NCBI GenBank assembly: GCA_947486575.1
Contig: CANKUB010000005.1
Span: 1 to 64,000, forward strand
DNA from: Betaproteobacteria bacterium
Lineage (GTDB): Bacteria; Pseudomonadota; Gammaproteobacteria; Burkholderiales; SG8-41
Length of the DNA stretch: 64,000 nucleotides
Direction: 5' to 3'
Shown here: one piece after another, positions 43,250 to 52,305 of the stretch
Numbering within the stretch: position 1 is the first letter of the stretch
Layout of the letters: the number at the start of each line of letters is the position of its first letter
Made by a program: the position numbers and the translations under genes
Notes under the pieces: model-generated
Told to the model about the DNA's origin: nothing
Databases searched by the model: none
The model's input: the letters and a program-made list of their open reading frames with translations, nothing else

Positions 43250-45202
43250 TTACTCAAGTGACAACAGTATTTCCCGTGCTTCGGCTTGATGTGCAGCGTC
43301 GCCGTCGCGTTCAACTTCGCGCAACATCTCCAGGGCGCCTTCCTTGTCGCCCATTTCCCGATAGGCGCGCGCCAGATCAATCTTTTGTTGTACCTCTTCC
43401 CACAGCAGATCATCAGCGATCGTGGGCACTGCCTTGGCCGGCGCAGGTTTGTGGACCGGCAGCGGTTTGATGCTGGACAAGTCAACCTTGAAATCGAGCC
43501 CGGGATCGTCTTTCGCTGTGGGCGGCGCAATCGTTTTATCAGCCACTTCATCAGCGAGTGGCGTAGTGGCTGATGGAAATTCAAAATCAATTGCCGAAAA
43601 CGGTTGCGCCGAGGTTGCGGCAGGCTCCGCGCTGGCGCGCACAAGCACCATGGTCTTGTCCATGCCCGTGCTGGCGCTCACATCCTGCAAAAGCAGGTCA
43701 GCCGTGTTGATCAGCGCCAGCGGTTCTGGCGCAGGACTGGCAGGCTCGCTACTCAGGTCAAAATAAACGCGGGCAGAGGCAGGAACGGCAGCACCAGCGG
43801 GAACGGGCGCGCCTGCTGGTGCGCCTACAGTCGCCACGTCGTCAGCGGGCGAATAGAGCGGATACGCCGGATCGAGTGCGTAGCCCGTCGCCATGGCACG
43901 TTTCCAGTGCTCGCCCGTGCCGCCCGTCTGCTTGTGCAGGCGGCCAGCAAGTTGGTTAAAACCGTCCTTGTCACCGCTGCCAGCGAGGATTTCCAGCAGC
44001 AGCATCTGAATGTCCACACGTCCCGGTTGCTTGCTCAAGGCTTCTTTCAGCAGGCTTTTGGCCGATTCGTCCTGCCCGTGTTCAAGATATACTTTTGCTT
44101 CGTCAATCGGATCAACGATATCGGTAACGTTTGAAACTGTTGCCACAAGCGGGATTTCTCTATGGGGCGTTGCACCCGTGGCAGTAGCCGCAACACCCAT
44201 CGTAGTGTCTTCCGGCGTTTCAGCATGCACCGCTGATGCCATAGATTCGCTCGCTTCCCATGGCGCTGGTCTGCGGCGGCGCATCGCCCACCAGCCGCCC
44301 ATGGCCGCCAGCAGTGCCAACACAATGCCGCTGATCAGCACAATGTGCTTCATCGCTTTATCCAGGATGCTCGGCTGCACCGGCGGGCGCGGAACAATTT
44401 TTTTCTGCGGTACGGGCGCGGTGGCGGTAGCAGGCACACTGGCGACCGCCTTGGGGGGCTCAGGCGCTTCTGCCTTGCGTACTTCGACCGCATCAGGCTC
44501 GGATTTTTGGGTGGCTGGCGCAGCTTGTTCGGGTTTCGCGGGTTCAACGGGCTTGAGAGCGGGTGGGGGAATTGCCGGCGCGGGAACAACAGCCGACGGC
44601 GCATCCTTTACCACGGGTTGCCGCGGTGGCCGCGATGATCTCGGCGCGCGCGCGGGCGTGAGTTCTTTCTCGGGCACAGGCGCAGTTGCGGGGGCGGCAA
44701 CGGCAGCTGCAGGGGTGACCGTTGCAGACTCTGTTACTGTCGGCAAGTCGAGCAGTGCGGCATATCCACGCTGCAGCTTGCTATCCTGAGCATTAAGTTC
44801 AACCAGCAAATCAAGGTAAGGCTCGGTCATGCGGCGTGCCGACGTGGCACGAATGTAGGGCGTCCCGTTGTCGCGCCGTTCCACCGTCAGGCGCAAGGCA
44901 TTGAGCACTGGGTCAAACCGCAGGTTCGCCGCCTGATACGCTGTGGGCGTCGCAAGGTTGACCCGCAGCGACGAAAGGTCATCCTTTGATACATTGATCA
45001 GATCGATTTCAGCAGCGAACGGCTGCCCCAATCGCGAAAGCACGGTAAGCCTGCCTAAACCGACAGCATTGGCTACAGCCGCCTGGAACAGCAATCCCAT
45101 CAACGCGACAGCCACCCAATTTTTGGGCATGAACTTACGGGACCCTTGTAGATTAAAACGAATCGTACTAATCACGCTCTTTTTGGGCAAGGTGAATTCC
45201 AT
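43250..45202 (-). CDS. FimV/HubP-like polar scaffold protein
   Basis: A 650-residue inner-membrane protein. The N-terminal periplasmic part (GLGRLTVLSRLGQPFAAEID and LDLLVELN) is the FimV domain with a LysM-like region missing or very short. Then comes a long Pro/Ala-rich stretch, one membrane helix (HIVLISGIVLALLAAMGGWW, ~285-305), an acidic low-complexity cytoplasmic region and a C-terminal FimV/TPR-like helix pair (KIDLARAYREMGDKEGALEM). In pseudomonads and vibrios such proteins organise the pole and type IV pili. ATG 45130 is an alternative start giving a tidier signal peptide. Confidence 0.85.
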   Translation of the reverse strand: MEFTLPKKSVISTIRFNLQGSRKFMPKNWVAVALMGLLFQAAVANAVGLGRLTVLSRLGQPFAAEIDLINVSKDDLSSLRVNLATPTAYQAANLRFDPVLNALRLTVERRDNGTPYIRATSARRMTEPYLDLLVELNAQDSKLQRGYAALLDLPTVTESATVTPAAAVAAPATAPVPEKELTPARAPRSSRPPRQPVVKDAPSAVVPAPAIPPPALKPVEPAKPEQAAPATQKSEPDAVEVRKAEAPEPPKAVASVPATATAPVPQKKIVPRPPVQPSILDKAMKHIVLISGIVLALLAAMGGWWAMRRRRPAPWEASESMASAVHAETPEDTTMGVAATATGATPHREIPLVATVSNVTDIVDPIDEAKVYLEHGQDESAKSLLKEALSKQPGRVDIQMLLLEILAGSGDKDGFNQLAGRLHKQTGGTGEHWKRAMATGYALDPAYPLYSPADDVATVGAPAGAPVPAGAAVPASARVYFDLSSEPASPAPEPLALINTADLLLQDVSASTGMDKTMVLVRASAEPAATSAQPFSAIDFEFPSATTPLADEVADKTIAPPTAKDDPGLDFKVDLSSIKPLPVHKPAPAKAVPTIADDLLWEEVQQKIDLARAYREMGDKEGALEMLREVERDGDAAHQAEAREILLSLE

Positions 45203-45293
45203 TCAATTACGGCACACGCATTCGATCTGACAAACATGCTGCGCTTGTTGCCAAGCATACCCGGCAGTACAACTCAAACCACAGGTAACAATT

Positions 45294-46274
45294 TTATTCC
45301 GCTTTTACGCCAATATCGAATATAACTTTGCTCCAGCGCTTGATTTCAACGTCCAGGTAATCACGCAGCACTTCGGGTGTACCGCCCACCGGCACCATGC
45401 CTACGGCCAGAAATCGCGCCCGCACGTCGGGCTTGCGCAGACTGTTGTTGATATCGGCGTTGATCCTGTAGATGATGGCAGGCGGCGTGCGCGCCGGGGC
45501 GAAAATGGGATACCAACTGGTGCCGTCAAATCCTGCCACACCCTGTTCCGCCACCGAGGGCAGATCCGGGGCGAGTTCAACGCGCTTGGCGCTGGAGACC
45601 GCAATCAGGCGCGCCTTGCCCGCTTTGGCGTGCGGCAGCATGGTTGATATCGGGCTGAATATCGCCTGAATTTCACCTGACAGCACGCCCGTTGTCGAGG
45701 GCGCACCGCCTTTGTATGGCACATGTGTCAAGTCGGCCGTGTTCATCCGGGTGGAGGCTTTGAACAATTCCATCATCAAGTGCGCGAGAGAACCCACACC
45801 GACCGATCCATAAACCATTTTGCCCGGCTGCGCGCGTACCAGCGTGATGAATTCCTGCACAGACGCAGCTTTAACGCTCGGATGCAAGGCGAGCACATAC
45901 GGCGACTGCACTGCCAGCGAGACGGGTGCGAGATCTTTTACCACGCTGTAACTCAGCGTGCGATACAACGCAGGCGCGGTGGCCACCGAACCGTTGTTGA
46001 CCAGCAAGGTGTAGCCATCCGGCACGGCGCGCGCAACAATTTCCATGCCAATAGTGGTGCCCGCGCCTGGACGATTGTCAATGATCACCGGCTGGCCCCA
46101 CGCTTCGCTCAGTTGTTGCGCGATGGCGCGGCCCACCACATCGACACCGCCACCCGCCGTGTACGGATTGACCATGCGTACCGGCTTGTCTGGCCACGCC
46201 GCAGCGTGATGACACAAAAGCATGCCGATTGCAGAAACGGCCATCTTGAATGAGAAAGCGGGCGCGGCATTCAT
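45294..46274 (-). CDS. Bug-family periplasmic solute receptor
   Basis: A 326-residue receptor. Signal peptide core AVSAIGMLLCHHAAA. Loop one NPYTAGGGVDVVGR and loop two GSVGVGSLAHLMMELF are canonical. Its ATG directly abuts the stop of the upstream receptor gene with no gap, so the two are translated together. The pair and the gene at 47332 form a three-receptor minus-strand run. Confidence 0.91.
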   Translation of the reverse strand: MNAAPAFSFKMAVSAIGMLLCHHAAAWPDKPVRMVNPYTAGGGVDVVGRAIAQQLSEAWGQPVIIDNRPGAGTTIGMEIVARAVPDGYTLLVNNGSVATAPALYRTLSYSVVKDLAPVSLAVQSPYVLALHPSVKAASVQEFITLVRAQPGKMVYGSVGVGSLAHLMMELFKASTRMNTADLTHVPYKGGAPSTTGVLSGEIQAIFSPISTMLPHAKAGKARLIAVSSAKRVELAPDLPSVAEQGVAGFDGTSWYPIFAPARTPPAIIYRINADINNSLRKPDVRARFLAVGMVPVGGTPEVLRDYLDVEIKRWSKVIFDIGVKAE

Positions 46275-47276
46275 CTATTTTTTCGCCAATTCAAGGTCTA
46301 CTAGAAACGCCTTGATCTCTGCGTAATCTTCTTCCAAATATTTTTTCATGCGCGCGGCGCCCATGAATTCCGAAAGGCCGTTTAACGTCACCATTTCATT
46401 TTTCCATTCGGCGGTTCCCGCCAGCTTCTGGAAACTGCTTTCCCAAAATGCCACTTGCGTAGGCGTCATGCCGCGCGCACCGAACACACCGCGCCAGTTG
46501 GATACTACCGAATTGGCGCCCTGTTCGCGCCAGGTCGGGATGCCCGAAAAAAATCCGGGCAGGCGCTCTGCCGACGACACTGCGATCACTCGCACCGCGC
46601 CCGTTTTCATGTGCGGCACCCAACTGCCTACCGATACCGGTACTGCGTCAATGTGCCCGCCGAGCATCGCCGTTATCGCCAGCGCGCCCGACTGAAATAC
46701 CACGTTGCGCGTTTTTCGCACGTCTACGCCGGCAGCCTTAAGCGCGCCCGCCGCACCCTGATGATTGGTATTGCCGATACTCGTGGCAATGCCAAAGCTC
46801 ACTGCGGCAGGATCTTTTTTCAGGCGCTCGATCATGTCGCGGCCTGATTTGATCGGCGAATCCGCCTTCACCGCGATGCCGATGTATTCGCCGAACAAAT
46901 TCGCAATCGGCGTAAGTTCTGTATACGGCGCAACGCTGCGTCCCATGGCGTGCGTGGTCAGCACCGATTTGCCGGTGTGAAAAATATAGTGGCCATTGCC
47001 GGCAAACTGATTGAGATACGTTTGCGCCACCGCACCGCCGCCGCCGGTGCGATTTTGCACCGTGATCGCGGAATCAACGAACTTGTGCGTCTGAAACACG
47101 CCGTGCATCAACCGCGCCATGCGATCCGGCCCGCAGCCCGGCGCGCAGTTGACAATGATTTCCACCGGCGATTCGGGTTTCCAGGTTTGAGCGGCGGCGC
47201 ACGCAGGAAACAGGACAGCGCTGGTGAACGTACACGCCGTGATCAGCAGTTGTGTCTGAAGATTTTGCAACCCCAT
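46275..47276 (-). CDS. Divergent Bug-family receptor with Cys in the ligand loop
   Basis: A 333-residue receptor from ATG 47276, preceded by GAGGTG; GTG 47285 overlaps that site and is less likely. The first ligand loop reads NCAPGCGPDRMAR: it has two Cys and only one Gly of the usual Gly-Gly pair, and the second reads GIATSIGNTNHQGAAGAL. The fold and length still fit TctC-like receptors. The Cys pair could form a disulfide that reshapes the site, so the ligand is probably unlike that of its neighbours. Confidence 0.82.
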   Translation of the reverse strand: MGLQNLQTQLLITACTFTSAVLFPACAAAQTWKPESPVEIIVNCAPGCGPDRMARLMHGVFQTHKFVDSAITVQNRTGGGGAVAQTYLNQFAGNGHYIFHTGKSVLTTHAMGRSVAPYTELTPIANLFGEYIGIAVKADSPIKSGRDMIERLKKDPAAVSFGIATSIGNTNHQGAAGALKAAGVDVRKTRNVVFQSGALAITAMLGGHIDAVPVSVGSWVPHMKTGAVRVIAVSSAERLPGFFSGIPTWREQGANSVVSNWRGVFGARGMTPTQVAFWESSFQKLAGTAEWKNEMVTLNGLSEFMGAARMKKYLEEDYAEIKAFLVDLELAKK

Positions 47277-47296
47277 CGAACGCACCTCAAAAAATT

Positions 47297-47314
47297 AAAT
47301 AAAACAAATACTTA
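47297..47314 (+). repeat. 18-bp A-rich dispersed motif, copy 13
   Basis: Reads AAATAAAACAAATACTTA, in the 55-base gap between two receptor genes. Confidence 0.85.
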
Positions 47315-47331
47315 CACTGCATTCACTCAAA

Positions 47332-48333
47332 CTACTTTTTCAGCAGCCCGACATGCGCGAGGAACCCGCGAAACTCCTCGCGCCGCGAATCAAGATATTT
47401 GCGAAACTGCGCGCCATCGAGAAAATTCTCCTCGAAGTTATTGTTCGCGGAATAGTCTTTCCACAGCTTTGTCGTCACCACGCGCCGCAGCATACCCTCC
47501 ATGGTGGCGACTGCTTCTTTTGGCACTGCCGCTGGCATTGCTATGGCGCGACCGGTGCCGACGACGATCGGATAACCGAGTTCTTTCATGGTCGGCACGT
47601 TGGGTAGCACCGCCATGCGTCTTTCGCCGGTCACCGCCAGCACCCGCACTTTTCTGGATTCAAGATGCGCGGCAACTTCACTGTGGTTCTCCGTCGTCAG
47701 GTGGATGTGACCGCCCGCCACCGCAGTACCCGCTTCCGAGCCGCTCTTGAAGGACACATATTTGAATTTTGCGCCTGTTTCTTTTTCAAGCATGTATTGA
47801 AATAAGCGGCCTGATCCGGTGGCAGACGCAATTGCACTGACGATGGTATTCGGCTCACGCTTGGCAGCGTCGATCAAATCTTTTACGGTGTTGAACTTGC
47901 TGTCACCGGTCACCGCAACCAGTTGCGGATCCATCGCCAGAAACGCCACCGGTGTGAAATCGTCGATTGAAAAGCCAAGGTCGGTTCGCGTCAGTGCCGA
48001 TAAAAAAGTGCCGGTCGCAACCGCCAGAATCACGTGGGCATCGCCGCGCTTGCCCTTGACGTAATTATAGGCAATGGCGCCGCCCCCGCCTGCACGGTTC
48101 GAAACCAGCGGCGCGTGCGACACCATTTTCTCACGCGTGAATATTTCCGCTATTAACCGCACAAACTGATCGGTGCCGCCGCCCGCTGCGGTGTGTGCCA
48201 CCAGTTCAAGCGGCTGCGAAGGGAAGGTTTGTCCTGAGCTTGTCGAAGTGGGCTGCGCTGATGCCGACAGGGGCGCGCACGTACCTGCCACCGCGAACGC
48301 TGCGGATAGACCGCGCCATTTCACGCTGATCAT
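47332..48333 (-). CDS. Divergent Bug-family receptor
   Basis: A 333-residue receptor with signal peptide (FAVAGTCAPLSASA) and a strong AGGAGG ribosome site before ATG 48333. Loop one is AHTAAGGGTDQFVR; loop two, SAIASATGSGRLFQYML, lacks the normal Ser-x-Gly-x-Gly-Ser-x-x-His order. It forms the first gene of a three-receptor run and diverges from the 2-oxoacid oxidoreductase operon. Confidence 0.85.
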   Translation of the reverse strand: MISVKWRGLSAAFAVAGTCAPLSASAQPTSTSSGQTFPSQPLELVAHTAAGGGTDQFVRLIAEIFTREKMVSHAPLVSNRAGGGGAIAYNYVKGKRGDAHVILAVATGTFLSALTRTDLGFSIDDFTPVAFLAMDPQLVAVTGDSKFNTVKDLIDAAKREPNTIVSAIASATGSGRLFQYMLEKETGAKFKYVSFKSGSEAGTAVAGGHIHLTTENHSEVAAHLESRKVRVLAVTGERRMAVLPNVPTMKELGYPIVVGTGRAIAMPAAVPKEAVATMEGMLRRVVTTKLWKDYSANNNFEENFLDGAQFRKYLDSRREEFRGFLAHVGLLKK

Positions 48334-48398
48334 AAAACCTCCTCATATTTATTTGTGCAAAGTGTAGCCCGTGACGGCAACCAGGAGAATCTCGGTTT

Positions 48399-48415
48399 TA
48401 AGCATTGTTTTTATT
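48399..48415 (-). repeat. A-rich dispersed motif, copy 14 (one base short)
   Basis: Reads AATAAAAACAATGCTTA on the minus strand, 17 bases. It faces copy 15 about 80 bases away in the same divergent intergenic region. Confidence 0.65.
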
Positions 48416-48496
48416 GCCCTTTTCAGGGGCGTCACAAAGGGGTAGTATTACCGCCACTTTACCTGCCCAGCCGCTCAGCCGCATTGTATTTTATTT

Positions 48497-48514
48497 AATA
48501 AAAACAAATAGTTA
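48497..48514 (+). repeat. 18-bp A-rich dispersed motif, copy 15
   Basis: Reads AATAAAAACAAATAGTTA, 42 bases before the oxidoreductase start. Confidence 0.88.
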
Positions 48515-48556
48515 CCGCAGGTCGCCGTGATTGTTTGTATACGCCCGGAGTAGTGA

Positions 48557-50440
48557 TTGAAACCCACCGATATTTCGCACCCTGAGTACTTTCATAAAGT
48601 CGTCGATTGCCAGTACGCCTGTCCGGCGCACACCCCGGTTCCCGAATACATCCGCATGATCGCTGCTGGCAAGTATGACGATGCCTACATGGTCAACTGG
48701 AAATCGAATGTGTTTCCCGGAATTTTAGGGCGCACATGTGACCGCCCGTGTGAGCCTGCGTGCCGCCGTGGTCGTGTGGAAGAAGGCAACGTTGAATTGC
48801 GCAAACCCGTCGCACCAGGGGAGCACGGTATACCGCATGCGGAACCGGTGGCGATTTGCCGCCTGAAGCGTGTCGCCGCAGACAACAAAGGCAAAGACAG
48901 TGTTGCCGCACGCATGCCCAAAGCGCCCACCAAGAAAAACGGCAAGCGCATCGCCTGCATCGGTGCAGGCCCGGCATCACTGACGGTGGCCCGTGATCTC
49001 GCACCGCTGGGCTATCACGTCTCAGTTTTTGAGTCCGACCAAAAAGGCGGCGGCTTCATGCGCACGCAGGTACCGCGCTTTCGGCTGCCCGAAGAAGTGA
49101 TCGACGAAGAAGTCGATTACATCCTCAACATCGGCAACATTGAACTGAAATCCGGCAAAACGATTGATAGCCTGAAATCGATACTGGCGGAGAATTTTGA
49201 CGCCGTGTTCGTCGGCACTGGTGCGCCGCGTGGCCGCGATCTCGAAGCACCGGGACGCAAAGAAGCCGCAGCCAACATCCACATTGGCATCGACTGGTTA
49301 TCCAGTGTGTCGTTTGGCCACATCACCAAAATCGGCAAAAAAGTGATCGTGCTTGGCGGCGGCAACACCGCGATGGATTGCTGCCGTTCCAGCAAACGCC
49401 TCGGCGGTGAAGAAGTCAAAGTCATTGTGCGTTCGGGCTACGAAGAAATGAAGGCGTCACCGTGGGAAAAAGAAGACGCGGTGGACGAAGGCATTCCCAT
49501 CATGAACTTCATGGTGCCCAAGGCATTTATCCACAAAGACGGCAAGTTGACGGGCATGACCTTCGATAAAGTGAAGGCCGAGTACGACGCTAAAGGACGA
49601 CGCAATCTGGTACCCACCGGCGAGCCGGAGCAATTGGTTGAATGCGACGACGTGCTGGTAGCGATCGGTCAGGAAAATGCCTTCCCGTGGATTGAGCGCG
49701 ACATCGGTCTCGACTGGGACAAATGGGGTATGCCGGTAGTTGATCAGGTCACCATGCAATCCACCAACCCGAAAGTGTTTTTCGGTGGTGACGCGGCGTT
49801 TGGTCCCAAGAACATTATCTGGGCGGTGGCGCACGGCCACGACGCAGCGGTGTCGATTGACAAATTCTGCCAGGGCGAAAATCTGCATGAGCGCCCTGAC
49901 CCGATGACCAATCTGATTTCGCAGAAAATGGGCATCCACGAGTGGAGCTACGACAACGATATCTCCGACCAACTGCGCAACAAGGTGCCATGGAAAGACA
50001 AGAAAATCACCTTGAAAGACATCAAGGTTGAAGTTGAATTGGGCTTTGATCCACTTTCCGGCTTTGCCGAAGCGCAACGTTGTTTGAACTGCGACGTGCA
50101 AACCGTGTTCTCGGAAAAGCTGTGTATCGAGTGCGACGCCTGTGTCGACATTTGCCCGATGGATTGCATCACCTTCACGCCCAATGCGGAAGAAGCCGAG
50201 TTGCGCACACAACTCAGCGCGCCCACGCCGCACGCCAAGACGCAAGACCTGTATATCTCGGAAACGCTCAAGATGACGGGCCGCATCATGGCCAAAGATG
50301 AAGACGTCTGCCTGCACTGCGGGCTGTGCGCCGAGCGCTGTCCGACGGGCGCGTGGGATATGCAGAAATATCTGATCGAAATGACACATGCGGGGCCGGG
50401 TTGCCATAAATCGAAAGCGCCGCAGAAACAAGCCGCGTAA
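48557..50440 (+). CDS. FAD/NAD(P)-binding Fe-S oxidoreductase, KorAB partner
   Basis: A 627-residue GltD/NfnB-like electron-transfer protein. The N-terminus has cluster-binding Cys (CQYACPAHTPVPEY and GRTCDRPCEPACRRG), then an FAD loop (CIGAGPASLTVARDL), an NAD(P) loop (VLGGGNTAMDCCRSS), and two C-terminal 4Fe-4S motifs (CIECDACVDICPMDC and CLHCGLCAERCPTGAW). It probably moves electrons between ferredoxin or the Kor clusters and NAD(P)H, like the KorC-type protein of denitrifying Thauera. It starts with TTG 48557 after CGGAG, 26 bases before korA. Confidence 0.9.
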   Translation: MKPTDISHPEYFHKVVDCQYACPAHTPVPEYIRMIAAGKYDDAYMVNWKSNVFPGILGRTCDRPCEPACRRGRVEEGNVELRKPVAPGEHGIPHAEPVAICRLKRVAADNKGKDSVAARMPKAPTKKNGKRIACIGAGPASLTVARDLAPLGYHVSVFESDQKGGGFMRTQVPRFRLPEEVIDEEVDYILNIGNIELKSGKTIDSLKSILAENFDAVFVGTGAPRGRDLEAPGRKEAAANIHIGIDWLSSVSFGHITKIGKKVIVLGGGNTAMDCCRSSKRLGGEEVKVIVRSGYEEMKASPWEKEDAVDEGIPIMNFMVPKAFIHKDGKLTGMTFDKVKAEYDAKGRRNLVPTGEPEQLVECDDVLVAIGQENAFPWIERDIGLDWDKWGMPVVDQVTMQSTNPKVFFGGDAAFGPKNIIWAVAHGHDAAVSIDKFCQGENLHERPDPMTNLISQKMGIHEWSYDNDISDQLRNKVPWKDKKITLKDIKVEVELGFDPLSGFAEAQRCLNCDVQTVFSEKLCIECDACVDICPMDCITFTPNAEEAELRTQLSAPTPHAKTQDLYISETLKMTGRIMAKDEDVCLHCGLCAERCPTGAWDMQKYLIEMTHAGPGCHKSKAPQKQAA

Positions 50441-50447
50441 TATTTTG

Positions 50448-50465
50448 AATTAAAACAAATACTTA
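50448..50465 (+). repeat. 18-bp A-rich dispersed motif, copy 16
   Basis: Reads AATTAAAACAAATACTTA and ends one base before the korA ATG, so this gene has no room for a Shine-Dalgarno sequence. Confidence 0.85.
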
Positions 50466-50466
50466 C

Positions 50467-52305
50467 ATGAAACAAATTACAGCCACCAACGACTTCGTCG
50501 TTAAATTCGCCAATGTCAACGGCTCCGGCTCGGCATCGGCGAACGAGCTTTTTGCGCGGTCAATTTTGCGTATGGGCGTACCGGTTTCACCGCGCAATAT
50601 TTTTCCGTCGAATATTCAGGGCCTGCCCACGTGGTACGAAGTGCGCGTGAACGAAACCGGCTATCAAGGTCGACGTGGCGGTGTGGACATGATGGTGGCG
50701 ATGAATCCGCAAACGTGGGACAAGGACATTAAGGAAATCGATGCCGGTGGCTATTTGTTTTACGACAGCTCCAAGCTGCTGCCGAAATCGAAGTTCCGCG
50801 ACGATGTCAACGTTATCGGCATACCGCTGACGGAAATCTGCAATAAAACGTACTCTGATCCGCGCCAGCGACAGTTGTTCAAGAACATCATTTATGTCGG
50901 CGCGCTGTCGGCCCTGCTCGACATCGACCCTGCAGAAATCGAAAAGCTGTTCACCGAGCAATACAAGGGCAAGGAAGCGTTGTTGCAATCGAACTTCAAG
51001 GCGTTGAAACTGGGCCGCGATTACGCGCTGGAGCATCTGTCGTGCCCGCTGGGTATTCGCGTGAAGCGCGCCAACAACGTGGGCGACCGGATTTTCATTG
51101 ACGGTAACAGTGCAGCGGCACTGGGCGCGGTCTACGGCGGCGCGACTGTGTGTGCGTGGTACCCGATCACGCCTTCGTCCTCGCTCGCCGAATCCTTCAT
51201 CAGCTATTGCCAGAAACTGCGCAAGGAGCCGGAAACCGGCAAGGCACGCTACGCCATCATTCAGGGCGAAGATGAACTCGCCTCCGTGGGTATTGCGATC
51301 GGCGCGGGCTGGAACGGCTCCCGCTCGTTCACCACGACCTCCGGCCCTGGTATTTCGCTGATGAACGAATTCATTGGCCTCGCCTACTTTGCGGAAATTC
51401 CCGTGGTACTGATCGACGTGCAACGCGGCGGCCCCTCGACCGGCATGCCCACACGCACCCAGCAAAGCGATTTGCTGTCGTGCGCGTACGCCTCGCACGG
51501 CGATACCAAGCACGTGCTGCTGTTCCCCGAAGACCCCACCGAATGTTTCGAAATGAGCGCGCAGGCGCTGGACCTCGCTGAGCGGCTGCAAACGCCGATA
51601 TTCGTGATGACCGATCTCGACATCGGCATGAACACGCGCCTGTGCCGCCCGATGGTGTGGGACGACACAAAAGCCTACGATCGCGGCAAGGTCATGACCT
51701 ACGACGCACTCGAAGCGGGCGCGGATTTCGGTCGCTACAACGATGTTGACGGTGATGGCATCCCGTATCGCACCTACCCCGGCACGCATCCGCAACACGG
51801 CGCGTACTTCACACGCGGCACTACCAAAGACAAATACGCGCGCTACAGCGAGGCTGGCCCCGATTACATCGAAAACGTCACGCGCTTGCTGCGCAAATTC
51901 GAAACCGCAAAAAAGCTGGTGCCGCAGCCCGTGCTGCATAAGGCTAAAGAACCGGCACGCTTTGGCGCACTGTATTACGGCTCCACCAGCCCGGCGATGA
52001 CCGAAGCACTCGACGCGCTGGCCGAACAAGGCATACACGTCGATGCCATGCGCGTGCGCGGCTTCCCGTTTGCCGCGGAGGTGAAGGAGTTCGTGATGTC
52101 GCATCCGGGCACGTTCATCATCGAACAAAACCGCGACGCACAACTGAAAACCATGCTGGTTACCGAAGAGCAGATCAACATCGACAGGTTGATTTCCGTG
52201 CTGCATTACGACGGCACACCGATTACGGCGCGCTTTATTTCCGATCACATCGCCAAACATATTGCTGCACATACGGTTGTGCCCATGAAGAAAGCTGCCT
52301 CATGA
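50467..52305 (+). CDS. korA: 2-oxoacid:acceptor oxidoreductase, fused gamma-alpha subunit
   Basis: A 612-residue subunit. Residues ~1-190 are the gamma domain (VNGSGSASANELFARSILRM), the rest the alpha chain with GNSAAALGAVYGGATVCAWY and YPITPSSSLAESF, the standard pyrimidine-binding motif. The length and fusion match 2-oxoglutarate-type enzymes, but substrate choice is inferred. It oxidises 2-oxoacids with CoA to acyl-CoA, CO2 and reduced ferredoxin. The ATG follows an A-rich repeat directly with no ribosome site. Its stop overlaps korB by four bases. Confidence 0.92.
   Translation: MKQITATNDFVVKFANVNGSGSASANELFARSILRMGVPVSPRNIFPSNIQGLPTWYEVRVNETGYQGRRGGVDMMVAMNPQTWDKDIKEIDAGGYLFYDSSKLLPKSKFRDDVNVIGIPLTEICNKTYSDPRQRQLFKNIIYVGALSALLDIDPAEIEKLFTEQYKGKEALLQSNFKALKLGRDYALEHLSCPLGIRVKRANNVGDRIFIDGNSAAALGAVYGGATVCAWYPITPSSSLAESFISYCQKLRKEPETGKARYAIIQGEDELASVGIAIGAGWNGSRSFTTTSGPGISLMNEFIGLAYFAEIPVVLIDVQRGGPSTGMPTRTQQSDLLSCAYASHGDTKHVLLFPEDPTECFEMSAQALDLAERLQTPIFVMTDLDIGMNTRLCRPMVWDDTKAYDRGKVMTYDALEAGADFGRYNDVDGDGIPYRTYPGTHPQHGAYFTRGTTKDKYARYSEAGPDYIENVTRLLRKFETAKKLVPQPVLHKAKEPARFGALYYGSTSPAMTEALDALAEQGIHVDAMRVRGFPFAAEVKEFVMSHPGTFIIEQNRDAQLKTMLVTEEQINIDRLISVLHYDGTPITARFISDHIAKHIAAHTVVPMKKAAS

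Noticed and set aside
45283-45301. A-rich sequence at a Bug stop codon resembling a shortened motif copy (AATAAAATTGTTACC).
   Set aside because: It has no AAACAA core and the spacing is wrong.
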